Shown piece by piece: positions 6,703-14,197 of a stretch of DNA of 15,769 nt. Position numbers and translations under genes: made by a program. Origin of the DNA: Clostridium_AM sp964554365 (GTDB lineage Bacteria; Bacillota; Clostridia; Clostridiales; Clostridiaceae); contig CAZKOJ010000102.1 of assembly GCA_964554365.1 (NCBI GenBank), forward strand, positions 1 through 15,769, read 5' to 3'. Under the pieces are notes generated by a model. It searched no databases, had not been told where the DNA came from, and worked only from the letters and a program-made list of their open reading frames with translations. Position 1 is the first letter of the stretch. The number at the start of each line of letters is the position of its first letter.

Positions 6703-6731
6703 TTGAGTAATGCTTAAATATTGTATATAAT
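6703..6731 (+). promoter_or_regulatory. SigA-type promoter of the TSCPD gene
   Basis: TTGAGT (6703-6708) and TATAAT (6726-6731) are separated by exactly 17 bp. Transcription would start near 6738, about 43 nt before the ATG at 6781. Confidence 0.75.
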
Positions 6732-6780
6732 ATTTTTGTCCCTTAAAAGAAAACATTTATAATAAAAGGTGGTGATATTT

Positions 6781-7029
6781 ATGTACAACTATTCAACAAA
6801 CGGGGTCTGTTCAACTGAAATAAACTTTAATATAGTAGATAGTAAAGTTTTCAATGTATCTTTCACTGGAGGATGTGAGGGTAACCTTAAAGGATTATCA
6901 ACTCTTATAGAAGGTATGGAAGTGAAAGAGGCTATAAAAAAATTAAAGGGCATTACTTGTGGTGGAAAAAGTACTTCTTGTCCTGATCAGCTTGCTACTG
7001 CACTTGAAAAATCCTTATTAGAAAAATAA
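6781..7029 (+). CDS. TSCPD domain small protein (TIGR03905-like)
   Basis: The 82-residue protein is a stand-alone TSCPD domain. It has MYNYSTNGVCSTEINFNI at the start, SFTGGCEGNLKGLSTLIEG in the middle and CGGKSTSCPDQLATALEK near the end. The TSCPD motif and conserved cysteines are also found at the C-terminus of B12-dependent ribonucleotide reductases, where the domain is thought to aid nucleotide reduction or metal binding. The function of the free form is unknown. An upstream in-frame GTG at 6769 lies within the ribosome binding site (AAGGTGGTGAT), so the ATG at 6781 is the start. The gene has its own promoter and a strong terminator and is not in an operon. Confidence 0.88.
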   Translation: MYNYSTNGVCSTEINFNIVDSKVFNVSFTGGCEGNLKGLSTLIEGMEVKEAIKKLKGITCGGKSTSCPDQLATALEKSLLEK

Positions 7030-7066
7030 ATATTACTCTATTTAAACTGGAGTGTACATAAAAAAA

Positions 7067-7094
7067 TGTGGTTTTTCTATAATGAAAAACCACA
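7067..7094. terminator. Bidirectional terminator between the TSCPD gene and folC
   Basis: The stem TGTGGTTTTTC (7067-7077) pairs with GAAAAACCACA (7084-7094), 11 bp around the loop TATAAT. The plus strand continues CTTTTC and then a T-rich tract. The minus strand ends in a T-run, the complement of the A7 stretch at 7060-7066. It lies between two convergent genes and should serve both. Confidence 0.88.
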
Positions 7095-7109
7095 CTTTTC
7101 TATACTTTT

Positions 7110-8447
7110 TTATTTTAAGTTTTTTATAATTTTTCTCATGTCACCTATCATATACAAAGAACCTGATATTAACAAAAGATCCTCTTGTTCACAATATGAC
7201 ATAGCTGTTCTATATGCTTCTTCATAGCTTTCTTTAGATTCACATTTAATATTATATTTTTTTATAACTTTTTCAAGCTCATCTGCATTTTCAGCTCTAC
7301 AACTATTAGGAGTTACAGCTATAACTCTTTCTGACATAGGAACTATAGTACTTACCATTTTTTCTACTTCTTTATCTGCAAGTATTCCAAGAATTAAAAT
7401 CATCTTTCTATATTTAAAATATTGATTTATATTCTCTTTTAATTTGGTAATTCCTTCTATATTGTGTGCTCCATCTATTACTACTAAAGGTTTATTGTTA
7501 ATAACCTCAAGTCTTCCAATCCATTTAACATTTTTCAAGCCATTTAATATGTGCTCTAATTTTATATTAAACCCTTGTTTTATAATCTGTTCTATAGCAA
7601 AAATTGCCACAGCACAATTTAGCATTTGATGCTTGCCTAAAAGTGATAACTCTAAATTATAGGTATTATTAGAGGTCTTTATTTTTAACTTTTGAACATA
7701 CTTATCACTAAAGTTGTTTATTTTTTCACTTTCTATACATTCTATACAGTTTACTGGTACCTTTATTAAATTTGCCTCTTTTTCTCTGCATATTTTTTCT
7801 ATTACTTCCTCTACTTCCTGTTGTTGAGGGTACATAATTACTGGTACCCCTCTTTTTATTATGCCAGCCTTTTCACAAGCAATTTCGCCTAAAGTATCTC
7901 CAAGTATATTCATATGATCATGGCTTATAGATACTAAGATGCTAGCTATTACCCCTCCATCACTCTCTTTAGAGTACGGTTCCATTACATTTGTAGAATC
8001 TAGTCTTCCCCCTAATCCTACTTCAATTACTGCAAGATCTACATTTTCTTTATAGAAATAATAAAACATAGCACAGGTTATTATTTCAAATTCTGTAGGA
8101 TGATCATATCCTAAGCTTATAACCTTATTTACTGCTTTTGATACATGTGTAACTACTTCACTCAAATCTTCTTTGCAGATGTTATTTCCATTTATTTGAA
8201 TTCTCTCCTCAAATTCTTCAAGATAAGGAGAAGTATACATTCCTACTTTCATACTTGACTCTATTAACATTTTTGTAATCATAGCTGTAGTAGAACCTTT
8301 TCCATTTGTACCAGCTATATGTATACTTTTTAACTTTTTATGTGGATTTCCCAAAAACTCTAATATTTTTTCTGTTCTATCTAATCCTAAGTTACTTCCA
8401 AATTTAGCTGTATTAGTTATATAATTCATAGTTTCTTCATAATTCAT
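7110..8447 (-). CDS. folC: Bifunctional folylpolyglutamate synthase / dihydrofolate synthase
   Basis: FolC ligates glutamate to dihydropteroate or to reduced folates with ATP, in the cytoplasm. The family motifs are all present. Numbered from the upstream GTG at 8454-8456 they are the P-loop AGTNGKGST at 48-56, EVGLGGRLDSTN at 145-156, SHDHMNILG at 178-186, KAGIIK at 196-201, GKHQMLN at 274-280, and DGAHN at 328-332 in the C-terminal domain. The length of about 445 residues is normal. The start is uncertain: a GGGG tract lies 2 nt before the GTG and 11 nt before the ATG at 8445-8447, and the ATG is preferred here. It lies downstream of valS, an order also seen in Bacillus, but a strong terminator separates them. 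It therefore needs read-through or its own promoter in 8448-8530. Confidence 0.94.
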   Translation of the reverse strand: MNYEETMNYITNTAKFGSNLGLDRTEKILEFLGNPHKKLKSIHIAGTNGKGSTTAMITKMLIESSMKVGMYTSPYLEEFEERIQINGNNICKEDLSEVVTHVSKAVNKVISLGYDHPTEFEIITCAMFYYFYKENVDLAVIEVGLGGRLDSTNVMEPYSKESDGGVIASILVSISHDHMNILGDTLGEIACEKAGIIKRGVPVIMYPQQQEVEEVIEKICREKEANLIKVPVNCIECIESEKINNFSDKYVQKLKIKTSNNTYNLELSLLGKHQMLNCAVAIFAIEQIIKQGFNIKLEHILNGLKNVKWIGRLEVINNKPLVVIDGAHNIEGITKLKENINQYFKYRKMILILGILADKEVEKMVSTIVPMSERVIAVTPNSCRAENADELEKVIKKYNIKCESKESYEEAYRTAMSYCEQEDLLLISGSLYMIGDMRKIIKNLK

Positions 8448-8538
8448 AACTGTCACATCCCCGCATTTTTGATTTATTTTAATGACTTTTAAAAATTATC
8501 CTATTTAATTTTACACTAGATAAAGGTAAAAAACAAAT

Positions 8539-8569
8539 GGCGTTAATGATGGATTTCATCACTAACGCC
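8539..8569 (-). terminator. Intrinsic terminator after valS
   Basis: On the minus strand GGCGTTAGTGATG pairs with CATCATTAACGCC, a 13-bp stem with one G-T wobble and a 5-nt loop, followed by ATTTGTTTTTT. It begins 10 bases past the valS stop and ends most of the T-box/GNAT/valS transcript before folC. Confidence 0.9.
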
Positions 8570-8579
8570 GAATTAAATT

Positions 8580-11228
8580 TTATTTTAAACTATCTAATCT
8601 TACAATTACAGATTGAAGCATTTCTTTATATTTTTCACCCTTAGTTTTTTCTTCATCAACTACTTCTTGAGGAGCTTTTGCTACGAATTTTTCATTAGCA
8701 AGCTTTTTATTTACTCTGTCTATTTCTTTTTCTAATTTTTCTTTTTCTTTATTTAATCTTTCGAGTTCTTTTTCAAGATCTACTAAATCAAGCAGCGGCA
8801 TAAATATTTCTGCTCCTCTTGTAACTACTGAAACCACATTCTCTGGAGTTTCTTCTTTAGTATTTAAGAACTCTACTCCACTCGCTGAAGCAAGTTTCTG
8901 GAAGTACGTTTCTCCACTCTTAAATGCCTCTAACGCATCACTTTCTGTTACATAAGCCATTACCTTAGCTTTTCTTGATGGCGGTACATTCATTTCAGTT
9001 CTTACATTTCTTAATGATTTAATAGCTTCGATTATATATTCCATATCCTTTTCAGCTTTTTCATTCTTAAGATTTTCTTCATATTCAGGCCATTTTGATA
9101 TAACTATTGATTCATACTCAGTATAAAGATGAGTGTATATCTCTTCTGTTATAAATGGCATTATTGGGTGTAATAGTTGTAAGCTTGTAGTTAATACCTT
9201 ATTTAGAACATTAAATGCAACACCCTTAGCTTCTTCATCTTCACCATACATTACTGGTTTTAATAGTTCTATATACCAATCACAGAACTCACCCCATATA
9301 AAGTCATAAACTTTCTGTGATGCTATTCCTAACTCAAACTTTTCTATGTTATCTGTCACTTCTTTTACTAAAGTATTTATTCTAGATAATATCCATTTAT
9401 CTGCAGCAGTATATTTCTTGCAATCTTTATATTTATTCATTACTTCTTCATCTATATTCATAAGAACAAATCTTGAAGCATTCCATATTTTATTTGCAAA
9501 GTTTCTAGCTGCTTCAACTCTTTCTGGATAGTATCTTATATCATTTCCTGGGGCATTTCCTGTTATAAGTGTAAATCTTAAAGCATCTGCGCCATACTGC
9601 TCTATTACATCAAGTGGGTCTACACCATTTCCTAATGACTTAGACATTTTCTTTCCATTTGAATCCCTTACTATACCATGAATTAATACATTGTCAAACG
9701 GAATGTCATCCATACAATAAAGTCCTGAGAATACCATTCTTGCTACCCAGAAGAATATTATATCGTATCCTGTAACTAGTGTACTGTTTGGATAAAAGTA
9801 TTTTAAATCTGGAGTCTTATCTGGCCAACCAAGCGTTGAGAAAGGCCATAAAGCTGAACTAAACCAAGTATCTAGTACGTCCTTATCCTGTTTTAATTTA
9901 TCTGAACCACACTTAGTACATTTTGATGCTTCATCTGCAGTTACAATAACAGCACCACAGTCTTGACAATACCAAACAGGTATTCTGTGCCCCCACCATA
10001 ACTGTCTTGAAATACACCAATCTTGAATATTTTCCATCCAGTTGAAGTAAGTCTTTTCAAATCTTTCAGGCACAAATTTAATTTTCTTACTTTTTACAAT
10101 GTCTATAGCTGGTTTTGCTAAAGTGTCCATTTTTACGAACCACTGTTTTGAAACCATAGGTTCTATAGTGGTATTACATCTATCATGACATCCCACATTG
10201 TGAGCATGATCTTTTATTTTAACTAAGAAACCTTGACTTTTTAAATCTTCAACTATAAGCTTTCTAGCCTCATATCTATCTAAACCATCATATCTACTTC
10301 CTGGGAAATTCATATTTCCATTTTCATGCATAACTATAACTTCTGGTAGGTTATGTCTCTTACCTACTTGATAATCATTTGGATCATGAGCTGGAGTTAT
10401 TTTAACTGCTCCTGTACCAAATTCCAAATCAACATAATCATCTGCTATTATTGGAATTTCTCTGTTAACAAGTGGAAGCATTAAAGTTTTTCCTACTAAA
10501 TGAGCATATCTTTCATCTTTAGGGTTAACTGCAACTGCAGTATCTCCAAGCATTGTTTCTGGTCTTGTAGTTGCTATTTCTAGATACTCGTCACTTCCTA
10601 CTACTGGGTATTTAACATGCCAAAAATGTCCTTCTTGTTCAGTGTACTCAATCTCTGCATCAGATATCGCAGTTTGACATTTTGGACACCAGTTTATTAT
10701 TCTATTTCCTTGATAAATCAATCCATCATTGTATAGTTTAACAAAGAACTGTCTAACAGCTTTGTTTGCCTTTTCTTCCATAGTAAAACATTCTCTTGTA
10801 GAATCAACAGAACAACCCAACTGTTTTACTTGATCCATTATTCTTCCTCTATATTCATCAGCCCATTCCCAAACTTTACCTAAGAATGCTTCTCTTCCCA
10901 TTTCTTTCTTCTTAAGGCCTTGCTTTAACAGCTCATTTTCAACCTTAACTTCTGTTGCTATACTTGCATGGTCTTGTCCTGGAAGCCATAAAGTACTGTA
11001 CCCCTGCATCCTCTTTGTTCTTATAATTATATCTTGGATAGTATCATCTAGTGCATGACCTAAATGAAGTTTTCCTGTAATGTTTGGCGGAGGTAGTACT
11101 ATTGTATAAGGTTTTTTATTCTCATCCACTTCTGGAGTAAAATACCCTTTTTTCTCCCAATTTTTATAAAGTTTGCTTTCAAATTCTTTTGGACTATAGG
11201 TTGTAGCCATTTCTCTTTTTTCTGACAT
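8580..11228 (-). CDS. valS: Valyl-tRNA synthetase
   Basis: The enzyme charges tRNA-Val with valine in the cytoplasm. The class I signature is complete: PPPNITGKLHLGHAL near residues 47-61 holds the HIGH-type HLGH, and GKKMSKSLGN near 526-533 holds KMSKS. WCPKCQTAISDAEIEY and the four-cysteine stretch CQDCGAVIVTADEASKCTKC look like metal-binding insertions. TTRPETMLGDTAVAV belongs to the editing domain. From about residue 815 to the end is the charged coiled coil (LEKELERLNKEKEKLEKEID) typical of bacterial ValRS. The length of 882 residues is normal. GGAGG lies 7 nt before the ATG at 11226-11228 and only 4 nt before an adjacent upstream GTG. The gene starts 20 bp after the GNAT gene and is controlled by the T-box leader at 11790-12020. 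Confidence 0.97.
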   Translation of the reverse strand: MSEKREMATTYSPKEFESKLYKNWEKKGYFTPEVDENKKPYTIVLPPPNITGKLHLGHALDDTIQDIIIRTKRMQGYSTLWLPGQDHASIATEVKVENELLKQGLKKKEMGREAFLGKVWEWADEYRGRIMDQVKQLGCSVDSTRECFTMEEKANKAVRQFFVKLYNDGLIYQGNRIINWCPKCQTAISDAEIEYTEQEGHFWHVKYPVVGSDEYLEIATTRPETMLGDTAVAVNPKDERYAHLVGKTLMLPLVNREIPIIADDYVDLEFGTGAVKITPAHDPNDYQVGKRHNLPEVIVMHENGNMNFPGSRYDGLDRYEARKLIVEDLKSQGFLVKIKDHAHNVGCHDRCNTTIEPMVSKQWFVKMDTLAKPAIDIVKSKKIKFVPERFEKTYFNWMENIQDWCISRQLWWGHRIPVWYCQDCGAVIVTADEASKCTKCGSDKLKQDKDVLDTWFSSALWPFSTLGWPDKTPDLKYFYPNSTLVTGYDIIFFWVARMVFSGLYCMDDIPFDNVLIHGIVRDSNGKKMSKSLGNGVDPLDVIEQYGADALRFTLITGNAPGNDIRYYPERVEAARNFANKIWNASRFVLMNIDEEVMNKYKDCKKYTAADKWILSRINTLVKEVTDNIEKFELGIASQKVYDFIWGEFCDWYIELLKPVMYGEDEEAKGVAFNVLNKVLTTSLQLLHPIMPFITEEIYTHLYTEYESIVISKWPEYEENLKNEKAEKDMEYIIEAIKSLRNVRTEMNVPPSRKAKVMAYVTESDALEAFKSGETYFQKLASASGVEFLNTKEETPENVVSVVTRGAEIFMPLLDLVDLEKELERLNKEKEKLEKEIDRVNKKLANEKFVAKAPQEVVDEEKTKGEKYKEMLQSVIVRLDSLK

Positions 11229-11248
11229 CACGATTCCTCCTTAAGTTA

Positions 11249-11755
11249 TTATATATTTTTGTATCTTGCCATTATATATTCATCAGCATACTGGCCATTT
11301 CTAATAGCAGCATACTTTCTAGTACCCTCAATTTCAAATTCAAAACTTTTGTAAAGATTTATAGCCTTTTTGTTATCTGTAAACACTCCTAACTCTATTC
11401 TTACAATCATAAGCCAGTTATCAGCTAAGTTAAGAATATTATCCATTAAGGTTTTACCTATTCCTTTTCCTTGATAACATTTATGAACCATAATTCCAAT
11501 GGAAGCTGTGTGCCTTGTTCTTGGACTTTTACTTACATTAAGTCCTATAACCCCTACAACTTTTTTTGTATTATTATCATTTATTTCCGCTACAAGTAAA
11601 TGATCAGACTCACTTAAACTATTTAGAAATGCTTCAGATTGTGAAACTCTTTCACTAATTATTCCTAGAATATTTTCTTTTACCCCATCCATTCTTCTTA
11701 TTTCATTTATGTCTTTAGCATCCTTTAGTTCTACTGGTCTTACGGTAATCTCCAC
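11249..11755 (-). CDS. GNAT family N-acetyltransferase, first gene of the T-box/valS operon
   Basis: The 168-residue product spans one GNAT domain. Motif A is visible as SIGIMVHKCYQGKGIGKTLM (86-104), with QGKGIG at 95-100 binding the pyrophosphate of acetyl-CoA. Motif B is NKKAINLYKSFEFEIEGT (128-145), followed by RNGQYADEYIMARYK. The pattern resembles RimJ/RimL/YhhY-like enzymes that act on amino groups of proteins or small amines; the true substrate cannot be read from sequence. The start is GTG with a GGGGG ribosome binding site 7 nt upstream. The gene lies between the valine T-box leader and valS, 20 bp from valS, so both should rise when tRNA-Val is uncharged. A link to valine metabolism or translation is inferred only from this. 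Confidence 0.9.
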   Translation of the reverse strand: MEITVRPVELKDAKDINEIRRMDGVKENILGIISERVSQSEAFLNSLSESDHLLVAEINDNNTKKVVGVIGLNVSKSPRTRHTASIGIMVHKCYQGKGIGKTLMDNILNLADNWLMIVRIELGVFTDNKKAINLYKSFEFEIEGTRKYAAIRNGQYADEYIMARYKNI

Positions 11756-11789
11756 TTTAATGCCCCCTTTTTACAATCCCCATGAAAAA

Positions 11790-11822
11790 CAAAAAGAGCC
11801 TTCGTCCCTTAAAAGGACGAAG
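11790..11822 (-). terminator. T-box-regulated intrinsic terminator
   Basis: On the minus strand CTTCGTCC (11815-11822) pairs with GGACGAAG (11800-11807) around a 7-nt loop, followed by GCTCTTTTTG. The left arm overlaps the antiterminator's 3' strand, so the two folds exclude each other. Confidence 0.92.
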
Positions 11823-12020
11823 ACCCGCGTTACCACCTTTTTTCCTGCAAAAATACAGGCTCTTAATACAAATAACGGTTAAGAAAACCGTCTTTACTTA
11901 CTAAAAATTCAGTAAAGAAGCTCAGAAGCTACCTTCAAAGTAATCCGTATAGAAAGCCTTTCAGCTAATAAGCTTTCCTCTCTTAATACCTCTTTAACTT
12001 TTACTCCTCTTCATCACAGC
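11790..12020 (-). promoter_or_regulatory. T-box leader, valine (GUA specifier), controlling GNAT-valS
   Basis: On the minus strand the leader begins near GATGAAGAGGAGTAA (about 12014-12000), whose AGTA is the 5' side of the Stem I specifier loop. The 3' side reads GAAGGTAGCTTC. GAA is the loop-E partner, and GTA at 11930-11932 sits in the specifier place and encodes valine. The flanking GAAG and CTTC pair. The T-box AAGGTGGTAACGCGG lies at 11825-11839. Its TGGT should pair with the tRNA end ACCA, implying discriminator base A, as expected for tRNA-Val. In the antiterminator AAAAGG pairs with CCTTTT (11811-11816). The competing terminator is at 11790-11822. Uncharged tRNA-Val should favour read-through into the GNAT gene and valS. 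Confidence 0.93.
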
Positions 12021-12047
12021 ATCCAATTATATTTAACTTTACATATT

Positions 12048-12075
12048 ATTATAACTTTATTTAATAAACTGTCAA
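12048..12075 (-). promoter_or_regulatory. Consensus SigA promoter of the T-box operon
   Basis: On the minus strand a perfect TTGACA (12070-12075) and a perfect TATAAT (12048-12053) are 16 bp apart. Transcription would start near 12041, about 25 nt before Stem I of the T-box leader. Such a strong promoter suits control by premature termination. Confidence 0.88.
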
Positions 12076-12090
12076 GTGTGTTTGGAAAAA

Positions 12091-12228
12091 TTATTTTATA
12101 GGTTCCCCTTGAAAATTTTCATACTCTGGTGGATTTTTAGTATTTTTTTTGTTTCCAGTTGGTCTATTCATATCATTTTTTTTATTTTCTCTATTGCCTA
12201 TTTTATGTTTATTTGTTCCGTCCATCAT
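12091..12228 (-). CDS. Small 45-residue Asn/Lys-rich protein of unknown function
   Basis: This short minus-strand frame begins ATG ATG at 12223-12228, directly behind AAGGAGGGTG (12231-12240), one of the strongest ribosome binding sites in the window. It ends at TAA 12091-12093. The product starts MMDGTNKHKIGNRENKKN, has a middle RPTGNKKNTKNPPEYEN, and ends FQGEPIK. It is hydrophilic and basic, with many Asn and Lys, and has no membrane segment or signal peptide. I do not recognise the family. Small Asn/Lys-rich proteins occur in clostridial spores, but nothing here proves that. Its stop is 15 bp upstream of the T-box promoter -35, and no terminator separates the two. The plus-strand frame across the same DNA lacks a ribosome binding site. 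Confidence 0.65.
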   Translation of the reverse strand: MMDGTNKHKIGNRENKKNDMNRPTGNKKNTKNPPEYENFQGEPIK

Positions 12229-12452
12229 TACACCCTCCTTCTTATAACATTATATTTTCCTCAACAAGGAGCTTTTATTCTAAATAAAATGTTGAAAAAC
12301 AATTTAAACATTAATATGAATATTAATTTTGGCAAAACACCAATTACAGGAACCTATTATAATTGCAAATATATTTCTGTTTTAATGTAGGAGAAGAATT
12401 TTAAAAACTGAATATACTATTACTATTAGTATTAATATGGAGTGTATCAACA

Positions 12453-13328
12453 TTGAATTATAGAAACAATATTGCTGACTTTAATGAACAATATTTCAGA
12501 CCCTCACCTTTACCAGGATTAAACAACAGAGATTTTGATTTTCAGTTTTTTGAAAAATATTCAGATAAAAACCCGAATAAAATTCTTTTACCTAACTGGT
12601 TATTTGTTTCACCTAAGGACACTATAATAAACTATTTTAGCATATTAAGAGAGGCTTCCAATATATCACAGGGTGGCTGTGGTACAATTGGGAATGTAAA
12701 ATATCCCTATCCCATTGCCTACAATTTTTTCACTTCTGAATACCAAAGTACTGTAGATTATAAAACCTATTTGGATTTTTTCAAGGATATAGGGCATATA
12801 AACTTGATAAAGCTTGATAATATAACTGATGGAAATGCTCCAGAAGGAACTTATACGTATTTCATTGAACTAGAAGCAATAGAGCCTTCTACTAACGGGA
12901 ATACAAGTTTTTCATATTATTATGGATATGTATATGTTCAAAATCAAAATGGGAAATATAAAATTTCTAATATAGACTTGAGAGGGCAAGATTTTTTATG
13001 TGCACCTTATCATGGCTGGAAACATAATGCAGAATTATATGTGGATACAGTTTATGGAGATTGGTGCAACCTTATAAAAAAAAGACATCCAACCAAACAA
13101 AACGGTTATGTTAAAAATATTTATGTAGATGGTACCGATGGAAAAGAATATCTATTTCAATTCTTTCAGCTTACAAATGGCACTGATGTAGAAATTCATC
13201 AGTTTGTTAAAGATAACAGTAATCAATGGCAGCCTATAAAAATAGACCCCTATAAATGTTTGAAAAGGTGGAGATCTATGCCTCCTTGCCTTCCAATGAG
13301 ATTTAACACTTTCATTCAGAACAATTAA
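12453..13328 (+). CDS. Hypothetical protein, Tyr/Asn-rich, conserved-looking
   Basis: I cannot assign a named family to this 291-residue protein. It starts at TTG 12453 with GGAG at 12439-12442, 10 nt upstream; there is no nearby ATG. It has no signal peptide or membrane segment. Residues 45-70 (LLPNWLFVSPKDTIINYFSILREASN) and 101-120 (VDYKTYLDFFKDIGHINLIK) look like helices. They precede a beta-rich part (GTYTYFIELEAIE 132-144, SYYYGYVYVQNQNGKYKISN 154-173). This alpha-then-beta order recalls NTF2-like folds. Then follow DFLCAPYHGWKHNAELYVDT (180-199) and YLFQFFQLTNGTDVEIHQF (233-251). Six cysteines are spread along the chain. It has its own terminator (13473-13510) and is probably monocistronic. 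The complex, non-repetitive sequence argues for a real folded protein. Confidence 0.75.
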   Translation: MNYRNNIADFNEQYFRPSPLPGLNNRDFDFQFFEKYSDKNPNKILLPNWLFVSPKDTIINYFSILREASNISQGGCGTIGNVKYPYPIAYNFFTSEYQSTVDYKTYLDFFKDIGHINLIKLDNITDGNAPEGTYTYFIELEAIEPSTNGNTSFSYYYGYVYVQNQNGKYKISNIDLRGQDFLCAPYHGWKHNAELYVDTVYGDWCNLIKKRHPTKQNGYVKNIYVDGTDGKEYLFQFFQLTNGTDVEIHQFVKDNSNQWQPIKIDPYKCLKRWRSMPPCLPMRFNTFIQNN

Positions 13329-13636
13329 TTAATTAATTAATAGTACAAGTGTAACTTTTATCAAATAAAATTGTAAATAGAGCTATGTGCAACTAATTTT
13401 GTAATAAGTTTTAGAAAAAGAGTATTGGAATTAGATTAAAAGTATAATAGATAGTTTTTTCGCCTAAAATATAAAGTCTGACAGACTAATAATCTCTGTC
13501 AGACTTTTTCTTCTCAAATTACAATATAGATCACTTGTTTCACTTATATACCTGATGAACATTTACTTAATATTATATATTGAAAGACAAGCTATAGTAA
13601 GGTATATGATAAAATAATTCTTAGGAGATGTTATTT
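13329..13636. other. Intergenic region between the two uncharacterised plus-strand genes
   Basis: A (TTAA)n-like tract at 13324-13341 runs out of the stop codon of the upstream gene. About 140 AT-rich bases then precede a strong terminator at 13473-13510. The remaining bases to 13636 hold a candidate promoter, TTGAAA 13580-13585 and TATATG 13603-13608 with 17 bp spacing, for the DUF6143-like gene. I see no gene here. Confidence 0.55.
13473..13510 (+). terminator. Intrinsic terminator downstream of the 12453-13328 gene
   Basis: AAAGTCTGACAGA (13473-13485) pairs perfectly with TCTGTCAGACTTT (13495-13507), a 13-bp stem with a 9-nt loop, followed by TTCTTCTC. It lies 145 bp past the stop codon, so the transcript would have a long 3' untranslated region. 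Confidence 0.88.
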
Positions 13637-14197
13637 ATGTTAAAGGAAAACAGTAATTATATCGTGAACAACAAAAATATTAAACCACAAGAGGTAGTTA
13701 GTATCCCGGTTTCTTTATTTAAATCAATGCAAGGAAAATACTTTGTAGGTCAAACAGAAACGTTATGGGTAGGCAATGGATTAAATGCCTGGGCTGGTTT
13801 AGTAAATCCACGTAATTCATATGTTAATTTATATGCAAATGTATTTACTATTTCAAATTTCTCCAATGACTATTTAACTGCTGAAATATGGCTCAATACT
13901 AATTTTCCTAAAAAAGGGAGCGTATCCCACAAAATTTCTCCAACCAATACTTCTTTAAATCCACTTCCAAAAAACAAGGTAGATATTCGATTTATAGAAT
14001 CCACCACTATGGTTCCTAAAAACGGAGTTAATGTATATGAAAGAATAGTACCACCTAATACAACATTAGTAGGTGAAGAAGATGGAAAATTTATAGAGTC
14101 TCCAGGTGGAAACTATGTCGTAGTTATAAAATCATCAAGTTCAAAACTTGATAAGGTAATAGTTGCATTTGGCTGGTGGGAAAAATCAAGATGCTAA
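13637..14197 (+). CDS. DUF6143-like family protein
   Basis: The 186-residue product resembles the DUF6143 family of Bacillus and Clostridium as I recall it, without a database check. Signatures are YFVGQTETLWVGNGLNAWAG (35-54), LVNPRNSYVNLYANVFTISN (55-74), TAEIWLNTNF (81-90), SPTNTSLNPLPKNKVDIRF (101-119), RIVPPNTTLVGEEDGKFIES (136-155) and KVIVAFGWWE (173-182). It looks all-beta and compact. There is no signal peptide, membrane segment or catalytic motif, so a structural or coat-like role is possible but unproven. The ATG at 13637 is chosen because AGGAG at 13623-13627 gives 9 nt spacing. The in-frame ATG at 13628 abuts the ribosome binding site. It is separated from the preceding gene by a terminator. 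Confidence 0.75.
   Translation: MLKENSNYIVNNKNIKPQEVVSIPVSLFKSMQGKYFVGQTETLWVGNGLNAWAGLVNPRNSYVNLYANVFTISNFSNDYLTAEIWLNTNFPKKGSVSHKISPTNTSLNPLPKNKVDIRFIESTTMVPKNGVNVYERIVPPNTTLVGEEDGKFIESPGGNYVVVIKSSSSKLDKVIVAFGWWEKSRC

Noticed and set aside
12076..12390. 104-codon plus-strand frame rich in Phe and Ile
   Set aside because: It has no ribosome binding site, begins beside the T-box promoter, and is antisense to the 45-residue gene with a strong ribosome binding site. The hydrophobic run is the complement of Lys/Asn codons.
12289..12390. 33-codon ATG frame ending SVLM
   Set aside because: The nearest GGAG lies 17 nt from the ATG, too far to be used, and no similarity is recognised.
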